From Clostridia bacterium (GTDB lineage: Bacteria; Bacillota; Clostridia; UBA1212; UBA1255), in the NCBI GenBank assembly GCA_017560765.1, contig JAFZEI010000058.1, positions 1 through 34,429 of the forward strand: a DNA stretch of 34,429 nt, given 5' to 3'. The translations under genes and the position numbers were made by a program. A model generated the notes under the pieces. That model made no database searches. It saw nothing but the letters and a program-made list of their open reading frames with translations, and had not been told where the DNA came from. Below are positions 7,044-15,232 of the stretch, in pieces. The first letter of the stretch is position 1; each line of letters opens with the position of its first letter.

Positions 7044-9522
7044 GATTTTTGCAACACTTATGTTGCTTGTAATAATGGTTGTTTCTTTTGCGGCTTGCTC
7101 AAAAGCCGGGGGAAATATTATAAGTAATGCTGACTTCGAAAAAGGCAGCGGTTCTTCCATTAATGGGTGGAAACTTTATAATTACCATAAAGATTATGAG
7201 GGTGATTCTTCGCGCACTAAAATCTCGCTGGTAGATATGGGTTTTGATGGTAAATGTGTTAAAATTGAAAGCACAGGAGACAACGATGCCAGAATATACC
7301 AAGAGATTTCCGTTGCCGGAGAAGCAAAATACAAAGTGCAATTTGATGCCTTATATGAAAATATAGACAAGGGTGCTACAGAAAACGGAGCAGGTCTTAA
7401 TGTTTCATCTAAAAAGGGTTCTCAAAAAACGGGCGGTATATACGGAACTGTAGACAAGTGGCAAACAATTACAGCATACTTTACAACAGAAGAAAAACAA
7501 GAATCAATTGAGCTTACGATAGGAATCGGAGGCTATAGTGCAGAATCGGCAGGCACTGTTTATATTGATAATGTTAAGGTGGAAAAGGTAAAAAGTATTC
7601 CCGAAGGTGAAAGCGTATTTGCCGCAGAAGGCGAGATTGATACGAGTGCAAGCTTATGGTTAAAATCGCTTTTCGCTGTTTTGGCACTTGGTACGATTGT
7701 TTTTGCAATCGCAGTTTGCATAAGGACAGATAAAGAAAATGCTGCAAAATCAAATCCTCTTTCACAAACAAATCCAAGGATAGGCAAAAAGGATTTGGCG
7801 ATTTTGCTTGTTATGGTAATTGTGTGCTCTGTTATGTCTTTTTGGGATTTAGGTAACGCATACGGCCCTTCTTCCTTCTGGAAAGCGGCAGAAAAGGGTG
7901 AGTATGTTATTGCTGAGTTTGATGCCGAAACAGAAATTTCAAGAATGGCCTGCTCTAATAACATACCAAAAAGCGGTTCTTATACTGTATATTATGAGGA
8001 AGGCGACGGCACGGGAGAGTATAAAAAGCTTGAGTCTATAAGCATGGAAACTTTTTTTGAGTGGAAATTTACTGATAAAAAAGTTACAACCAAGAGAATA
8101 AAAGTCGTTGCAGACTCTGCAGGACTTGCCGTAAATGAGCTTGGATTTTTCACTAAAGATTCTAACGGAGAGTATAGAAGAATAAATCTTAAGGTGACGG
8201 AAACAAATTACAATAAAGAATTGAATGAAGATTGTAATCCGGGCATGCTTTTTGATGAACAGGACGTTGTGGAGCCGTATAGTTCTTACAGAAGTTCTAC
8301 GTATTTTGATGAGATTTATTTCCCTCGTACAGCGTACGAAAGTATAAACGGATATGATATTTACGAAATAACACATCCGCCTATGGGTAAAAACATTATG
8401 GCTTTGGGTATTCAAATTTTCGGCATGAATCCTTTTGGCTGGAGATTTATGGGAACATTGTTTGGTGTCGGACTTGTGCCGCTTATGTATTTGTTAGGCT
8501 TAAAGTTATTTAAAAAGAGAACGTATGCCTTTGTTGCTGCTTTTCTTATGATGTTTGACTTTATGAGGTTGGCACAAACCAGATTAGCGACAATTGACTC
8601 ATATTCTGCGTTCTTTATACTGTGCATGTACTACTTTATGTATGACTACTTCACTCAGAAGTCATACGAGAAGAAAGGATTTATAAAATCATTAATACCT
8701 TTGTTTTTCTGCGGCATAATGTTTGGATTAGGTGCGGCTACAAAGTGGGTTTGCATTTATACAGGCGTAGGATTAGCCTTCTTGTTCTTTGTAGCAAAAT
8801 ATCTTGAATTTAATGATGTGCTGCGTGGCAGAGTAAAAGAACAAACTAAAAAAACATGGTTTGTTGAGAATTTTATTCCCACATGTTGTGCCTGCGTTAT
8901 TTTCTTTATTGTTATTCCTTTAGCAATATATACCTTATCATATATACCGTATATGGCATCTTCTGATAAGGGTTTGGTAGATATTATGGTAGATAATCAG
9001 GAGTATATGTTTGAATATCATTCCGGATTAACATCAGGACACTCGTATGGTTCTCCATGGTATACATGGCCTGTTATGGTAAGACCGATTTATTATTATT
9101 CAGGTTCACAAGCTAATTTGGCTGACGGTATGGCAACGTCCATTGTTTCCATGGGAAATCCTCTTGTTTGGTGGACAGGTCTTGCGTGTATAATTCCTGC
9201 AGGATTTTATGCATGGAAGAAACGTGATAAAGGAATGATGATGGCTTTTGTTGGCTTTGCAGTACAGTTCTTGCCTTGGGTACTTGTTACAAGAGTTTGC
9301 TTTATATATCATTATTTTACAGCAGTACCGTTTATTATATTTATGATAGTGTATGTAATTAAAAATTTGATTGAAGATGGTATCATCAATAAGCATGTAA
9401 TGTGGATATACTTGGGACTTGTTCTTCTGCTGTTTGTCTTGTTTTATCCTGTGCTTACAGCACGTGAAGTGTCAAGAGAATATATAAATTCACTTAGATG
9501 GTTCAGCACGTGGAGCTTTTAA
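7015..9522 (+). CDS. PMT-family (protein O-mannosyltransferase-like) membrane glycosyltransferase with N-terminal carbohydrate-binding-like module
   Basis: 835 residues. A signal/lipobox-like segment (VVSFAACSKAGG) is followed by a beta-rich module ending GTVYIDNVKVEKVKSIPEG, clearly related to that of the preceding protein. Two membrane segments lie near 215-235 and 258-278. A discoidin-like extracytoplasmic region spans about 285-405, and the PMT core follows with THPPMGKNIMALGIQIFG, PFGWRFMGTLFGVGLVPLMY and RLATIDSYSAFF. PMT enzymes move mannose or another hexose from a polyprenyl phosphate to Ser/Thr on exported proteins. Overlap with the upstream gene (29 bases) suggests coupled translation. 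The start is uncertain: ATG 7015, GTG 7018 and ATG 7027 are all in frame, and the nearby GGGAAGAA suits the first two best. Confidence 0.82.
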   Translation: MVTKMKKKSKIFATLMLLVIMVVSFAACSKAGGNIISNADFEKGSGSSINGWKLYNYHKDYEGDSSRTKISLVDMGFDGKCVKIESTGDNDARIYQEISVAGEAKYKVQFDALYENIDKGATENGAGLNVSSKKGSQKTGGIYGTVDKWQTITAYFTTEEKQESIELTIGIGGYSAESAGTVYIDNVKVEKVKSIPEGESVFAAEGEIDTSASLWLKSLFAVLALGTIVFAIAVCIRTDKENAAKSNPLSQTNPRIGKKDLAILLVMVIVCSVMSFWDLGNAYGPSSFWKAAEKGEYVIAEFDAETEISRMACSNNIPKSGSYTVYYEEGDGTGEYKKLESISMETFFEWKFTDKKVTTKRIKVVADSAGLAVNELGFFTKDSNGEYRRINLKVTETNYNKELNEDCNPGMLFDEQDVVEPYSSYRSSTYFDEIYFPRTAYESINGYDIYEITHPPMGKNIMALGIQIFGMNPFGWRFMGTLFGVGLVPLMYLLGLKLFKKRTYAFVAAFLMMFDFMRLAQTRLATIDSYSAFFILCMYYFMYDYFTQKSYEKKGFIKSLIPLFFCGIMFGLGAATKWVCIYTGVGLAFLFFVAKYLEFNDVLRGRVKEQTKKTWFVENFIPTCCACVIFFIVIPLAIYTLSYIPYMASSDKGLVDIMVDNQEYMFEYHSGLTSGHSYGSPWYTWPVMVRPIYYYSGSQANLADGMATSIVSMGNPLVWWTGLACIIPAGFYAWKKRDKGMMMAFVGFAVQFLPWVLVTRVCFIYHYFTAVPFIIFMIVYVIKNLIEDGIINKHVMWIYLGLVLLLFVLFYPVLTAREVSREYINSLRWFSTWSF

Positions 9523-9544
9523 AAATACGGGGAGCCGGATATAA

Positions 9545-10294
9545 ATGATTGAATTTGAAAAAACAGGAAAAGAAAAATTACGTAGGTTATTAAGTCTTAC
9601 TCGCAAGGCCGTACAGGATTATGATTTAATAAAAGACGGAGACAAAGTTTGCGTTGGTGTCTCCGGAGGTAAGGATAGTCTTGCATTGCTTACTACTTTA
9701 GCAAATCTCAGGCGCTTTTATCCAAAACGCTTTGAATTGCAAGCTGTAACTGTTTCGTTGGGCTTTGAAGGTATGGACTTTTCTGCTGTGAGCAAATATT
9801 GTGAGGCACTTGAAGTGCCATACAAGGTAGTAGAATCTGATATAGCAGAAATAGTTTTTGATATAAGAAAGGAACAGAATCCGTGTGCGTTGTGTGCGAA
9901 TTTAAGGCGAGGAGCATTAAATGACCATGCAGGACGACTGGGTTGCAATGTAGTTGCTCTCGGACATCATAAAGATGATGTTATAGAAACTGCATTACTG
10001 TCGCTTTTTTATGAAGGCAGGTTTTACTGTTTTTCACCGGATACATGGTTAGAAAGAGCGCAAGTGCGTGTTGTTCGACCTTACTTATACGTAGAAGAAA
10101 GTGATATTCGTCAATTTGCAAAGGCAGTAGATATTCCTGTTGTGCACAATCCTTGCCCTATGGACAGAGCCGGCAGCAGAGCTGAAATAAAAGATCTTAT
10201 CCGAAACTTAGAAAAAGATAACAGATTCTTAAGGTCTAATATTTTTGGTGCAGTAAAGAGGGATATTTGGGATAAAGATTCAGAAAAACAGTAA
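9545..10294 (+). CDS. ttcA: TtcA-family tRNA 2-thiocytidine synthetase
   Basis: 249 residues. The PP-loop VCVGVSGGKDSLALL (about 35-49) binds ATP. A CxxC in NPCALCANLRRGAL and a further cysteine in HNPCPMDRAGSRAEIKDLI match the Fe-S/thiolation cysteines of the TtcA/TtuA group, and the GHHKDDVIETALLSLFYEGRF segment is the typical family motif. These enzymes replace O2 of cytidine 32 in some tRNAs with sulfur. GGGGAG at 9530-9535 is the ribosome binding site. It follows the glycosyltransferase by 22 bases and converges with the ZnuA gene. Related TilS (tRNA-lysidine synthase) is less likely because of the CxxC motif. Confidence 0.85.
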   Translation: MIEFEKTGKEKLRRLLSLTRKAVQDYDLIKDGDKVCVGVSGGKDSLALLTTLANLRRFYPKRFELQAVTVSLGFEGMDFSAVSKYCEALEVPYKVVESDIAEIVFDIRKEQNPCALCANLRRGALNDHAGRLGCNVVALGHHKDDVIETALLSLFYEGRFYCFSPDTWLERAQVRVVRPYLYVEESDIRQFAKAVDIPVVHNPCPMDRAGSRAEIKDLIRNLEKDNRFLRSNIFGAVKRDIWDKDSEKQ

Positions 10295-10306
10295 GCAATG
10301 TCTGCT

Positions 10307-11218
10307 TTATTTCATTGTATTTTTTAAGGTGTTCAAATTTTCTCTCATTAAAGAGACGTACGTTGTACCGTTATTTAGCTGCTCTTTTGAAACATTGTGG
10401 CAACTGTAGAAAAGTGCTGTTTTTGCTCCCGTAGCATCGGACAATGTTTTTGCAATATTTTGATTTGAAAATTCAATATAATAGACAGTGGAAATTTTTT
10501 CACTGTCTATTTTTTTTATCAGATCGGCAATTTGCGTTGCGCTTGGCTCTGAATGGTCTGCACAACCAGGGAAGGCAGATGCGTAAGATATTCCGTATTG
10601 GTGAGTGAAATATACAAACGGAAATCTGTCGCCGAAAATCATGGTTTTGTTCCCAACTGTGTCAAAGAAAGCAGAGAAATCATTATCAAGCTCTGTTATT
10701 TGTTTAATATAATTTGCAGCATTTTCTTCGTATGTTTTTTTATTGGATTTGTCAATTGCGCTAAGATTGTCTTTGATTTTTTCGACGATTAGAACAGCAT
10801 TTGCAGGGGATGTCCAAACATGCTCGTCAAACTCATCTTCATGCTCTCCCACGGGGATAAGAGATACACAATCTGTCATTTTAAGAGTGTTAACTTTCTC
10901 GTCTAAAGAGCTCAAAATTTTGTCAACCCATGCATCAGACTCTCCTCCCGAATAAATAAATAAATCGCAGTTGTTGATTTTAATTATATCTTGTGCTGTA
11001 GGCTCATAAGAGTGGTTCTCTCCTCCTGCAGGCAGCAACATAGTAGTTTGTGCAATGTGGCCGCATACTTGTTTTGCAAAGTCATAAGCCGGAAAATTAG
11101 TGGCAACTACAGATGTTGTCGCATCTTGTTGTGTAGGAAGAGCACAAGAAAAACAAGTAAAAGCAATGGAAAATATAATAAAAAAAACAATAATTTTATT
11201 GAATAAAGAATGATTCAA
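10307..11218 (-). CDS. znuA: Orphan zinc/manganese ABC transporter substrate-binding lipoprotein (ZnuA/AdcA type)
   Basis: About 303 residues. A hydrophobic signal sequence (KIIVFFIIFSIAFTCFSC) with a probable lipidated cysteine is followed by the ZnuA/TroA fold: TNFPAYDFAKQVCG, the metal histidine in GGENHSYEPTAQDI, a second in DEHVWTSPANAVLIVEKI, the third-ligand region MIFGDRFPFVYFTHQYG, and the distal SEPSATQIADLIKKI. It would capture Zn2+ or Mn2+ at the outer membrane face for import. The start is the TTG at 11218, since AAGGAG lies seven bases upstream of it; the upstream in-frame TTG at 11236 has no such site. The permease and ATPase genes that normally accompany it are not adjacent. 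The His-rich loop is short (GEHEDEFDEH). Confidence 0.88.
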   Translation of the reverse strand: MNHSLFNKIIVFFIIFSIAFTCFSCALPTQQDATTSVVATNFPAYDFAKQVCGHIAQTTMLLPAGGENHSYEPTAQDIIKINNCDLFIYSGGESDAWVDKILSSLDEKVNTLKMTDCVSLIPVGEHEDEFDEHVWTSPANAVLIVEKIKDNLSAIDKSNKKTYEENAANYIKQITELDNDFSAFFDTVGNKTMIFGDRFPFVYFTHQYGISYASAFPGCADHSEPSATQIADLIKKIDSEKISTVYYIEFSNQNIAKTLSDATGAKTALFYSCHNVSKEQLNNGTTYVSLMRENLNTLKNTMK

Positions 11219-11263
11219 ACAGGTCACTCCTTGCAAATTGAGAATTTTATAAACAACATTGAT

Positions 11264-11292
11264 ATTTTACTATGAAAAAAAAGCAATTGCAA
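11264..11292 (-). promoter_or_regulatory. Sigma-A promoter of the znuA-like gene
   Basis: On the minus strand TTGCAA (11287-11292) and TAAAAT (11264-11269) are separated by exactly 17 bases, about 45 bases ahead of the TTG start. No Zur or MntR operator that I could recognise overlaps it. Confidence 0.5.
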
Positions 11293-11317
11293 GATAGACA
11301 GAAAATGTAATAATTCA

Positions 11318-11346
11318 GCATAATTTCGTCTCTGATATCATAAATT
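11318..11346 (+). promoter_or_regulatory. Candidate sigma-E promoter of spoIIID
   Basis: GCATAAT (11318-11324) and CATAAATT (11339-11346), spaced 14 bases, agree well with the sporulation sigma-E consensus (an ATA-type -35 and CATACA-T -10). In Bacillus subtilis spoIIID is transcribed by sigma-E in the mother cell, so the position upstream of this gene supports the call. Confidence 0.55.
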
Positions 11347-11382
11347 TTTACCAAAGGTGAAACCGATAAAGGGGTTTGTAAA

Positions 11383-11673
11383 ATGATGATAATCAGAGAT
11401 TACATAGAAAGCAGAGTTTTTGAAATTGCACAATATATTTTGGATACAAATTGCACGGTAAGAGCCGCTGCAAAGAAATTTGAAGTTAGCAAATCGACGG
11501 TACATAAGGATTTAGTAGAACGATTGCCGCAACTTAGTCAGTCATTGGCAGAAGAAGTACGCAAAATTCTTGACGAAAATAAAGCCGAAAGGCATATTCG
11601 CGGCGGTTTGGCAACTAAAGCAAAATATGAAGAAGAAAGAAGAAAAGACAGACTGCGAGCAAAACAAATATAA
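11383..11673 (+). CDS. spoIIID: Sporulation transcription factor SpoIIID
   Basis: The 96-residue protein has the helix-turn-helix and C-terminal basic region of SpoIIID, including TVRAAAKKFEVSKSTVHKDLVERLPQL and a distal RHIRGGLATKAKYEEE stretch, very close to the Bacillus protein. SpoIIID acts in the mother cell after engulfment, activating and repressing sigma-E genes and helping sigma-K appear. Its presence shows that this organism's lineage can form endospores. AAAGGGG at 11368-11374 precedes the ATG at 11383, and the adjacent ATG at 11386 is an alternative. It stands alone between the divergent znuA gene and the convergent aro operon, from which its stop is separated by only three bases. 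Confidence 0.96.
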   Translation: MMIIRDYIESRVFEIAQYILDTNCTVRAAAKKFEVSKSTVHKDLVERLPQLSQSLAEEVRKILDENKAERHIRGGLATKAKYEEERRKDRLRAKQI

Positions 11674-11676
11674 ATA

Positions 11677-12936
11677 TTATTTTTTGATTGCAGCTATAAT
11701 TTTATCGGCAGAAGTATCCGGAGATGAACAATCGACAGAATAATCCTTCCAGGCGTTGTAAATCGGCAACCTCTCCTTAGCAAGCTTTTCCAAACTGCAG
11801 GACATGGAAATCGGACGACCATCTGTGGCAAGTTGATCTACAGGTCGGTTAAGCAGCACAATAATGCCGTTTTGCTTTAAAAGAGAGAGGTTGTTTGGAT
11901 TTTTAATAACACCACCGCCTGTAGCGATAATAAGATTGCTTTTTCGTGTAAATTCATCAAGAACTTCACTTTCGATTTTGCGGAAAGCAGGTTCTCCGTG
12001 TTTGGCAAAAAAGTCGCATATACTCATTTGAATCCTTTTTTCTATTTCCCAATCAATGTCTACAAAAGGACGTGACATCTTAGCGGCTAACATTTCACCT
12101 ACAGTACTCTTGCCGCAACCGGGCATACCTATAAGAATAATGTTTTTTGTTTCAGATTCAATTTGCAATGTGATGCGGTCGATTATTTCAGAGCTGTCAA
12201 GACCATCGGAGTAATTGCATCCTGTGAATATCTCAGATGCTTGTTTAGCTTGAGCTACTAACATAGGCAAACCATTTATATACGGAATGCCAAGGCGCTC
12301 TGCATCGAGTAAAAGCTTTGTTTTGGCAGGGTTAAATATAATGTCAATTACACCTATACAAGAATGAAAACGGTCTAATTCCACTGCAGAAACGCCGTTT
12401 TTGGGGTACATACCCATTGGCGTAGTATTTACGATAAAGCTTGCGTCGCTGTGAAGGTCATAAATGTTAGAGTAGTTATTATCTCCCGTCCTGGAAATTA
12501 CAATAACCTGGGCAGAACCCAAATCACGCAAGGCAGCGCAAGCCATAACGGAACTGCCGCCGCTTCCCAACACAAGCGTCTTTCCTTTAGAAACATCAAA
12601 ACCCGCTTTTTTTACCAAATATGTAAAACCGTAATAATCCGTATTATATCCTTTTATTTTGTTGCCGTTTTTAACGACTGTATTCACACTGCCGATTTTA
12701 GAAGCAACTTCTGAAACCTCATCACAAAGGCTGAACGCCAGCTTTTTGTAGGGGATTGTCACGTTGATTCCGTCGAAGTTACCAGAGCGCAAAAACGCTT
12801 CTGCTTCTTCAGGTGACTTCTCAAAAAGAGTATAGCTGTAATCTGCTAAGCAGCCGTGAATTTGGGGAGAAAAACTGTGCCCCAATTTTTCTCCCAATAA
12901 TCCGCTTTTAAATTTGGTAAAGCCGCATATCTTCAT
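11677..12936 (-). CDS. aroE-aroK: Fused shikimate dehydrogenase - shikimate kinase (AroE-AroK)
   Basis: 419 residues from the ATG at 12936, chosen because GAGG lies seven bases upstream; the frame extends further but overlaps pheA. Residues about 1-255 are AroE: the shikimate-binding GHSFSPQIH, the catalytic lysine in NVTIPYKK, NTDYYGFTYL, the nucleotide loop VLGSGGSS and NTTPMGMYP. Residues about 258-419 are AroK: Walker A IGMPGCGKSTVGEML, DIDWEIEKRI, GEPAFRKIESEVL, IIATGGGVI, and DGRPIS with an arginine in the lid. It would convert 3-dehydroshikimate to shikimate 3-phosphate in one protein. It is the last gene of the operon, 14 bases after pheA. Confidence 0.95.
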   Translation of the reverse strand: MKICGFTKFKSGLLGEKLGHSFSPQIHGCLADYSYTLFEKSPEEAEAFLRSGNFDGINVTIPYKKLAFSLCDEVSEVASKIGSVNTVVKNGNKIKGYNTDYYGFTYLVKKAGFDVSKGKTLVLGSGGSSVMACAALRDLGSAQVIVISRTGDNNYSNIYDLHSDASFIVNTTPMGMYPKNGVSAVELDRFHSCIGVIDIIFNPAKTKLLLDAERLGIPYINGLPMLVAQAKQASEIFTGCNYSDGLDSSEIIDRITLQIESETKNIILIGMPGCGKSTVGEMLAAKMSRPFVDIDWEIEKRIQMSICDFFAKHGEPAFRKIESEVLDEFTRKSNLIIATGGGVIKNPNNLSLLKQNGIIVLLNRPVDQLATDGRPISMSCSLEKLAKERLPIYNAWKDYSVDCSSPDTSADKIIAAIKK

Positions 12937-12950
12937 AAAAAACCTCAAAA

Positions 12951-14099
12951 TTAAATCATTTCTGAATAACTGCCCAAATAACGGAATTCTTCGCAAAGAC
13001 TGTCAAGCTCGCAAATGAGCTGAATGAATTCAGAAGAGTAAACAGGCGTATCTAAGTCAAAATAAAACATAAATTCAAAGTCACGATCCGGTATGGGACG
13101 GCTCTCTAATTTTACAAGGTTTATACCTAAAGCATAAAAACGAGCAAGAACTCTGTAAAGTGCGCCCGGTTTATGTGAAATAATCATCATAAGACTGGTA
13201 CGGTCAGCTCCGGGATAAATTTCAAGATTTTTAGAAATACAAATAAAACGAGTGTAGTTGTTTCCTTTGTCCTGTACAGACGAAGCAAGACAGTCAAGAC
13301 CGTAAAGCGGAGCGCAGGAGCGAGACGAAATGGCTGCCACGTCATCTCTGTCGGACTCAGCTACCATTTTGGCAGCAACAGCAGTGTTCTCCACAACAGT
13401 GACTTTTACGTTGTCAAGAGAATTAATATAGTTTGTGCATTGAGCCAAAGCGTGTTCGTGAGAATAAATTTCACGGATTTTACTGATGTCAGTGCCTTTT
13501 TTTGCCAAAAGATTATGGTCAACCTTAACACGTACACTGCGAACAATATTGAAATTATAGTACATCATTAAGTCATAAATCTGTTTAACGGAGCCTGCGG
13601 TACTGTTTTCTATCGGAAGCACACCGTAATCGCATAATCCTTTGTCAATAGAAGCAAAAATGCCCGCGAAATTGTTAAAATACATTATTCTTGGAATTTG
13701 GAAAAGTTTCTCGCAAGCGTGTTGAGAATAAGCACCCTCAACACCTTGGCATGCAACCGTTGCGCAAGGGGGGAAAAGCTTGTTTGTGTTATCAATCGCA
13801 TAGGAAACTTTTTCTTTTAAATTAGAAGAAGGATAAAGAATTCTGTCCTGATAAGAGCGGCTGAGCTCAAATAAAAGAGAGTAAAGAACGCTGGTGTATG
13901 ATTTAAATTCGCCGTTTGATTTTTCAATTAAATCGCTAAGCTTATCACGTTCGCGCTTTAAATCCATAACAGGCAAATTATTAGCTTTTTTATATTCGGC
14001 AATGCCGGAGGAAATATTCATACGCTCCTGAAACAAGCGAAGGATTTCATCATCAACAGCATCAATGCGCGCTCTTAAATCTTGTAAATTATTCTCCAT
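12951..14099 (-). CDS. pheA: Chorismate mutase - prephenate dehydratase (P-protein), copy 1
   Basis: 382 residues. The N-terminal AroQ-type chorismate mutase (1-90) keeps the expected active-site residues in LQDLRARIDAVD, QERMN, YKKAN, DLKRERD and SRSYQD. The prephenate dehydratase domain (about 110-290) has QGVEGAYSQHA, LPIENSTAGSV and the essential TRF motif in NNYTRFICIS. The C-terminal ACT domain has GALYRVLARF and ESRP, matching the GALV/ESRP motifs that bind phenylalanine in feedback-inhibited enzymes. It makes phenylpyruvate from chorismate. The ATG at 14099 is preferred over the GTG at 14108 because AGGA lies about ten bases upstream of it. It lies 32 bases after aroC. A second, divergent copy is at 31946. 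Confidence 0.95.
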   Translation of the reverse strand: MENNLQDLRARIDAVDDEILRLFQERMNISSGIAEYKKANNLPVMDLKRERDKLSDLIEKSNGEFKSYTSVLYSLLFELSRSYQDRILYPSSNLKEKVSYAIDNTNKLFPPCATVACQGVEGAYSQHACEKLFQIPRIMYFNNFAGIFASIDKGLCDYGVLPIENSTAGSVKQIYDLMMYYNFNIVRSVRVKVDHNLLAKKGTDISKIREIYSHEHALAQCTNYINSLDNVKVTVVENTAVAAKMVAESDRDDVAAISSRSCAPLYGLDCLASSVQDKGNNYTRFICISKNLEIYPGADRTSLMMIISHKPGALYRVLARFYALGINLVKLESRPIPDRDFEFMFYFDLDTPVYSSEFIQLICELDSLCEEFRYLGSYSEMI

Positions 14100-14131
14100 T
14101 AAAATCACATCCTATAAAAATTTAAATCATA

Positions 14132-15217
14132 TTAAATATTGTCACATATCATATCGTAAATTGCTATCGCTGCCGCGGCTTCTACACAAGGAACTGCTCG
14201 TGGCAAAATACAAGGGTCGTGGCGCCCTTTTACTGTAAGTTTTGTATTCTCCTTCGACGGAATGCATACGCTGCTTTGCTCCAGCCCGATTGAAGGGGTA
14301 GGCTTAACAGCAACACGAAAAATCAGAGGCATCCCTGAAGAAATACCGCCAAGAATTCCGCCGTGATTGTTTGTGGCTGTTTTAATCGAACCATCAGTAT
14401 CAAAATAAAAATCATCATTGTTTTCTGCACCTGTCATTTCGGCGACATTAAAGCCTGCTCCGAATTCAATGCCTTTAATGGCAGGAATGCCGAATACGCA
14501 TTGTGAAATTTTATTTTCAATGCCATCAAAAATAGGAGCTCCGATACCGGACGGCATACCAATAATAGCACATTCTATAACACCGCCAATGGAATTGCCC
14601 ACAGCCTTTTGTGCCAAAATCAACTCTGACATGGCGCATTCTGCATCATAATCCATAACGGGGAGTTCCTTTTCACGTACTTCCTCAAAATCTTGCAAAG
14701 AAACATTACAAGGATCATATAATCTGTCGCAAACAGTACCGATTTTTGAAATGTGTGCACCGACATAAATGCCGCGCTCTTTTAAAAGCTGGAGAATTAT
14801 ACCGCCTGCAACGCACAAGGGAGCAGTAAGTCTTCCTGAAAAATGACCTCCTCCGGTAGGATCTTGAAAGCCCTTATATTTTACATTTGCAGTAAAATCT
14901 GCATGGCCGGGGCGTGGAACATCTGCAAGATTACTGTAGTCGCCGGGACGAGTGTTTGTATTGCGTATTATTGCAGTTAAAGGAGCACCGCAAGTATGCC
15001 CATTTACAATACCGCTGAGAAATTCAGGCAAATCTGCCTCTTTGCGTGGAGTTGCATACTTAGAATTACCGGGAGCTCGGCGAGCAAGAAATCCTGATAG
15101 CTCGTCCATGTCAATTTTAAAACCAACCGGCAGACCATCGATAGTAACGCCTATGGCGGCGGAATGTGATTGCCCGAATATTGAGATTTTAAGATTTTTG
15201 CCAAAAACCGAAGACAT
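14132..15217 (-). CDS. aroC: Chorismate synthase, intact copy
   Basis: 361 residues, full family length. It contains SIFGQSHSAAIGVTIDGLP at the N-terminus, the arginine-rich FMN/EPSP-binding region (ARRAPG, NTNTRPGDY, RPGHADFTANVKY), the GGGHFSGRLTAPL signature, NNHGGILGGISSGMPL and GRHDPCILPRAVPCVEA near the end. It removes phosphate from EPSP using reduced FMN, giving chorismate. AAGGAG eight bases before the ATG is a good ribosome binding site. It lies 15 bases behind the EPSP-synthase fusion and ahead of pheA. It is distinct from the interrupted second aroC at 34067, so chorismate synthase function in this genome can rest on this copy. Confidence 0.97.
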   Translation of the reverse strand: MSSVFGKNLKISIFGQSHSAAIGVTIDGLPVGFKIDMDELSGFLARRAPGNSKYATPRKEADLPEFLSGIVNGHTCGAPLTAIIRNTNTRPGDYSNLADVPRPGHADFTANVKYKGFQDPTGGGHFSGRLTAPLCVAGGIILQLLKERGIYVGAHISKIGTVCDRLYDPCNVSLQDFEEVREKELPVMDYDAECAMSELILAQKAVGNSIGGVIECAIIGMPSGIGAPIFDGIENKISQCVFGIPAIKGIEFGAGFNVAEMTGAENNDDFYFDTDGSIKTATNNHGGILGGISSGMPLIFRVAVKPTPSIGLEQSSVCIPSKENTKLTVKGRHDPCILPRAVPCVEAAAAIAIYDMICDNI

Positions 15218-15232
15218 ATTGTCACTCCTTTG

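Noticed and set aside
10295-10306. A terminator between ttcA and the convergent ZnuA gene.
   Set aside because: Only a four-base-pair stem (AGCA/TGCT) is seen near 10296-10308, which is too weak to call.
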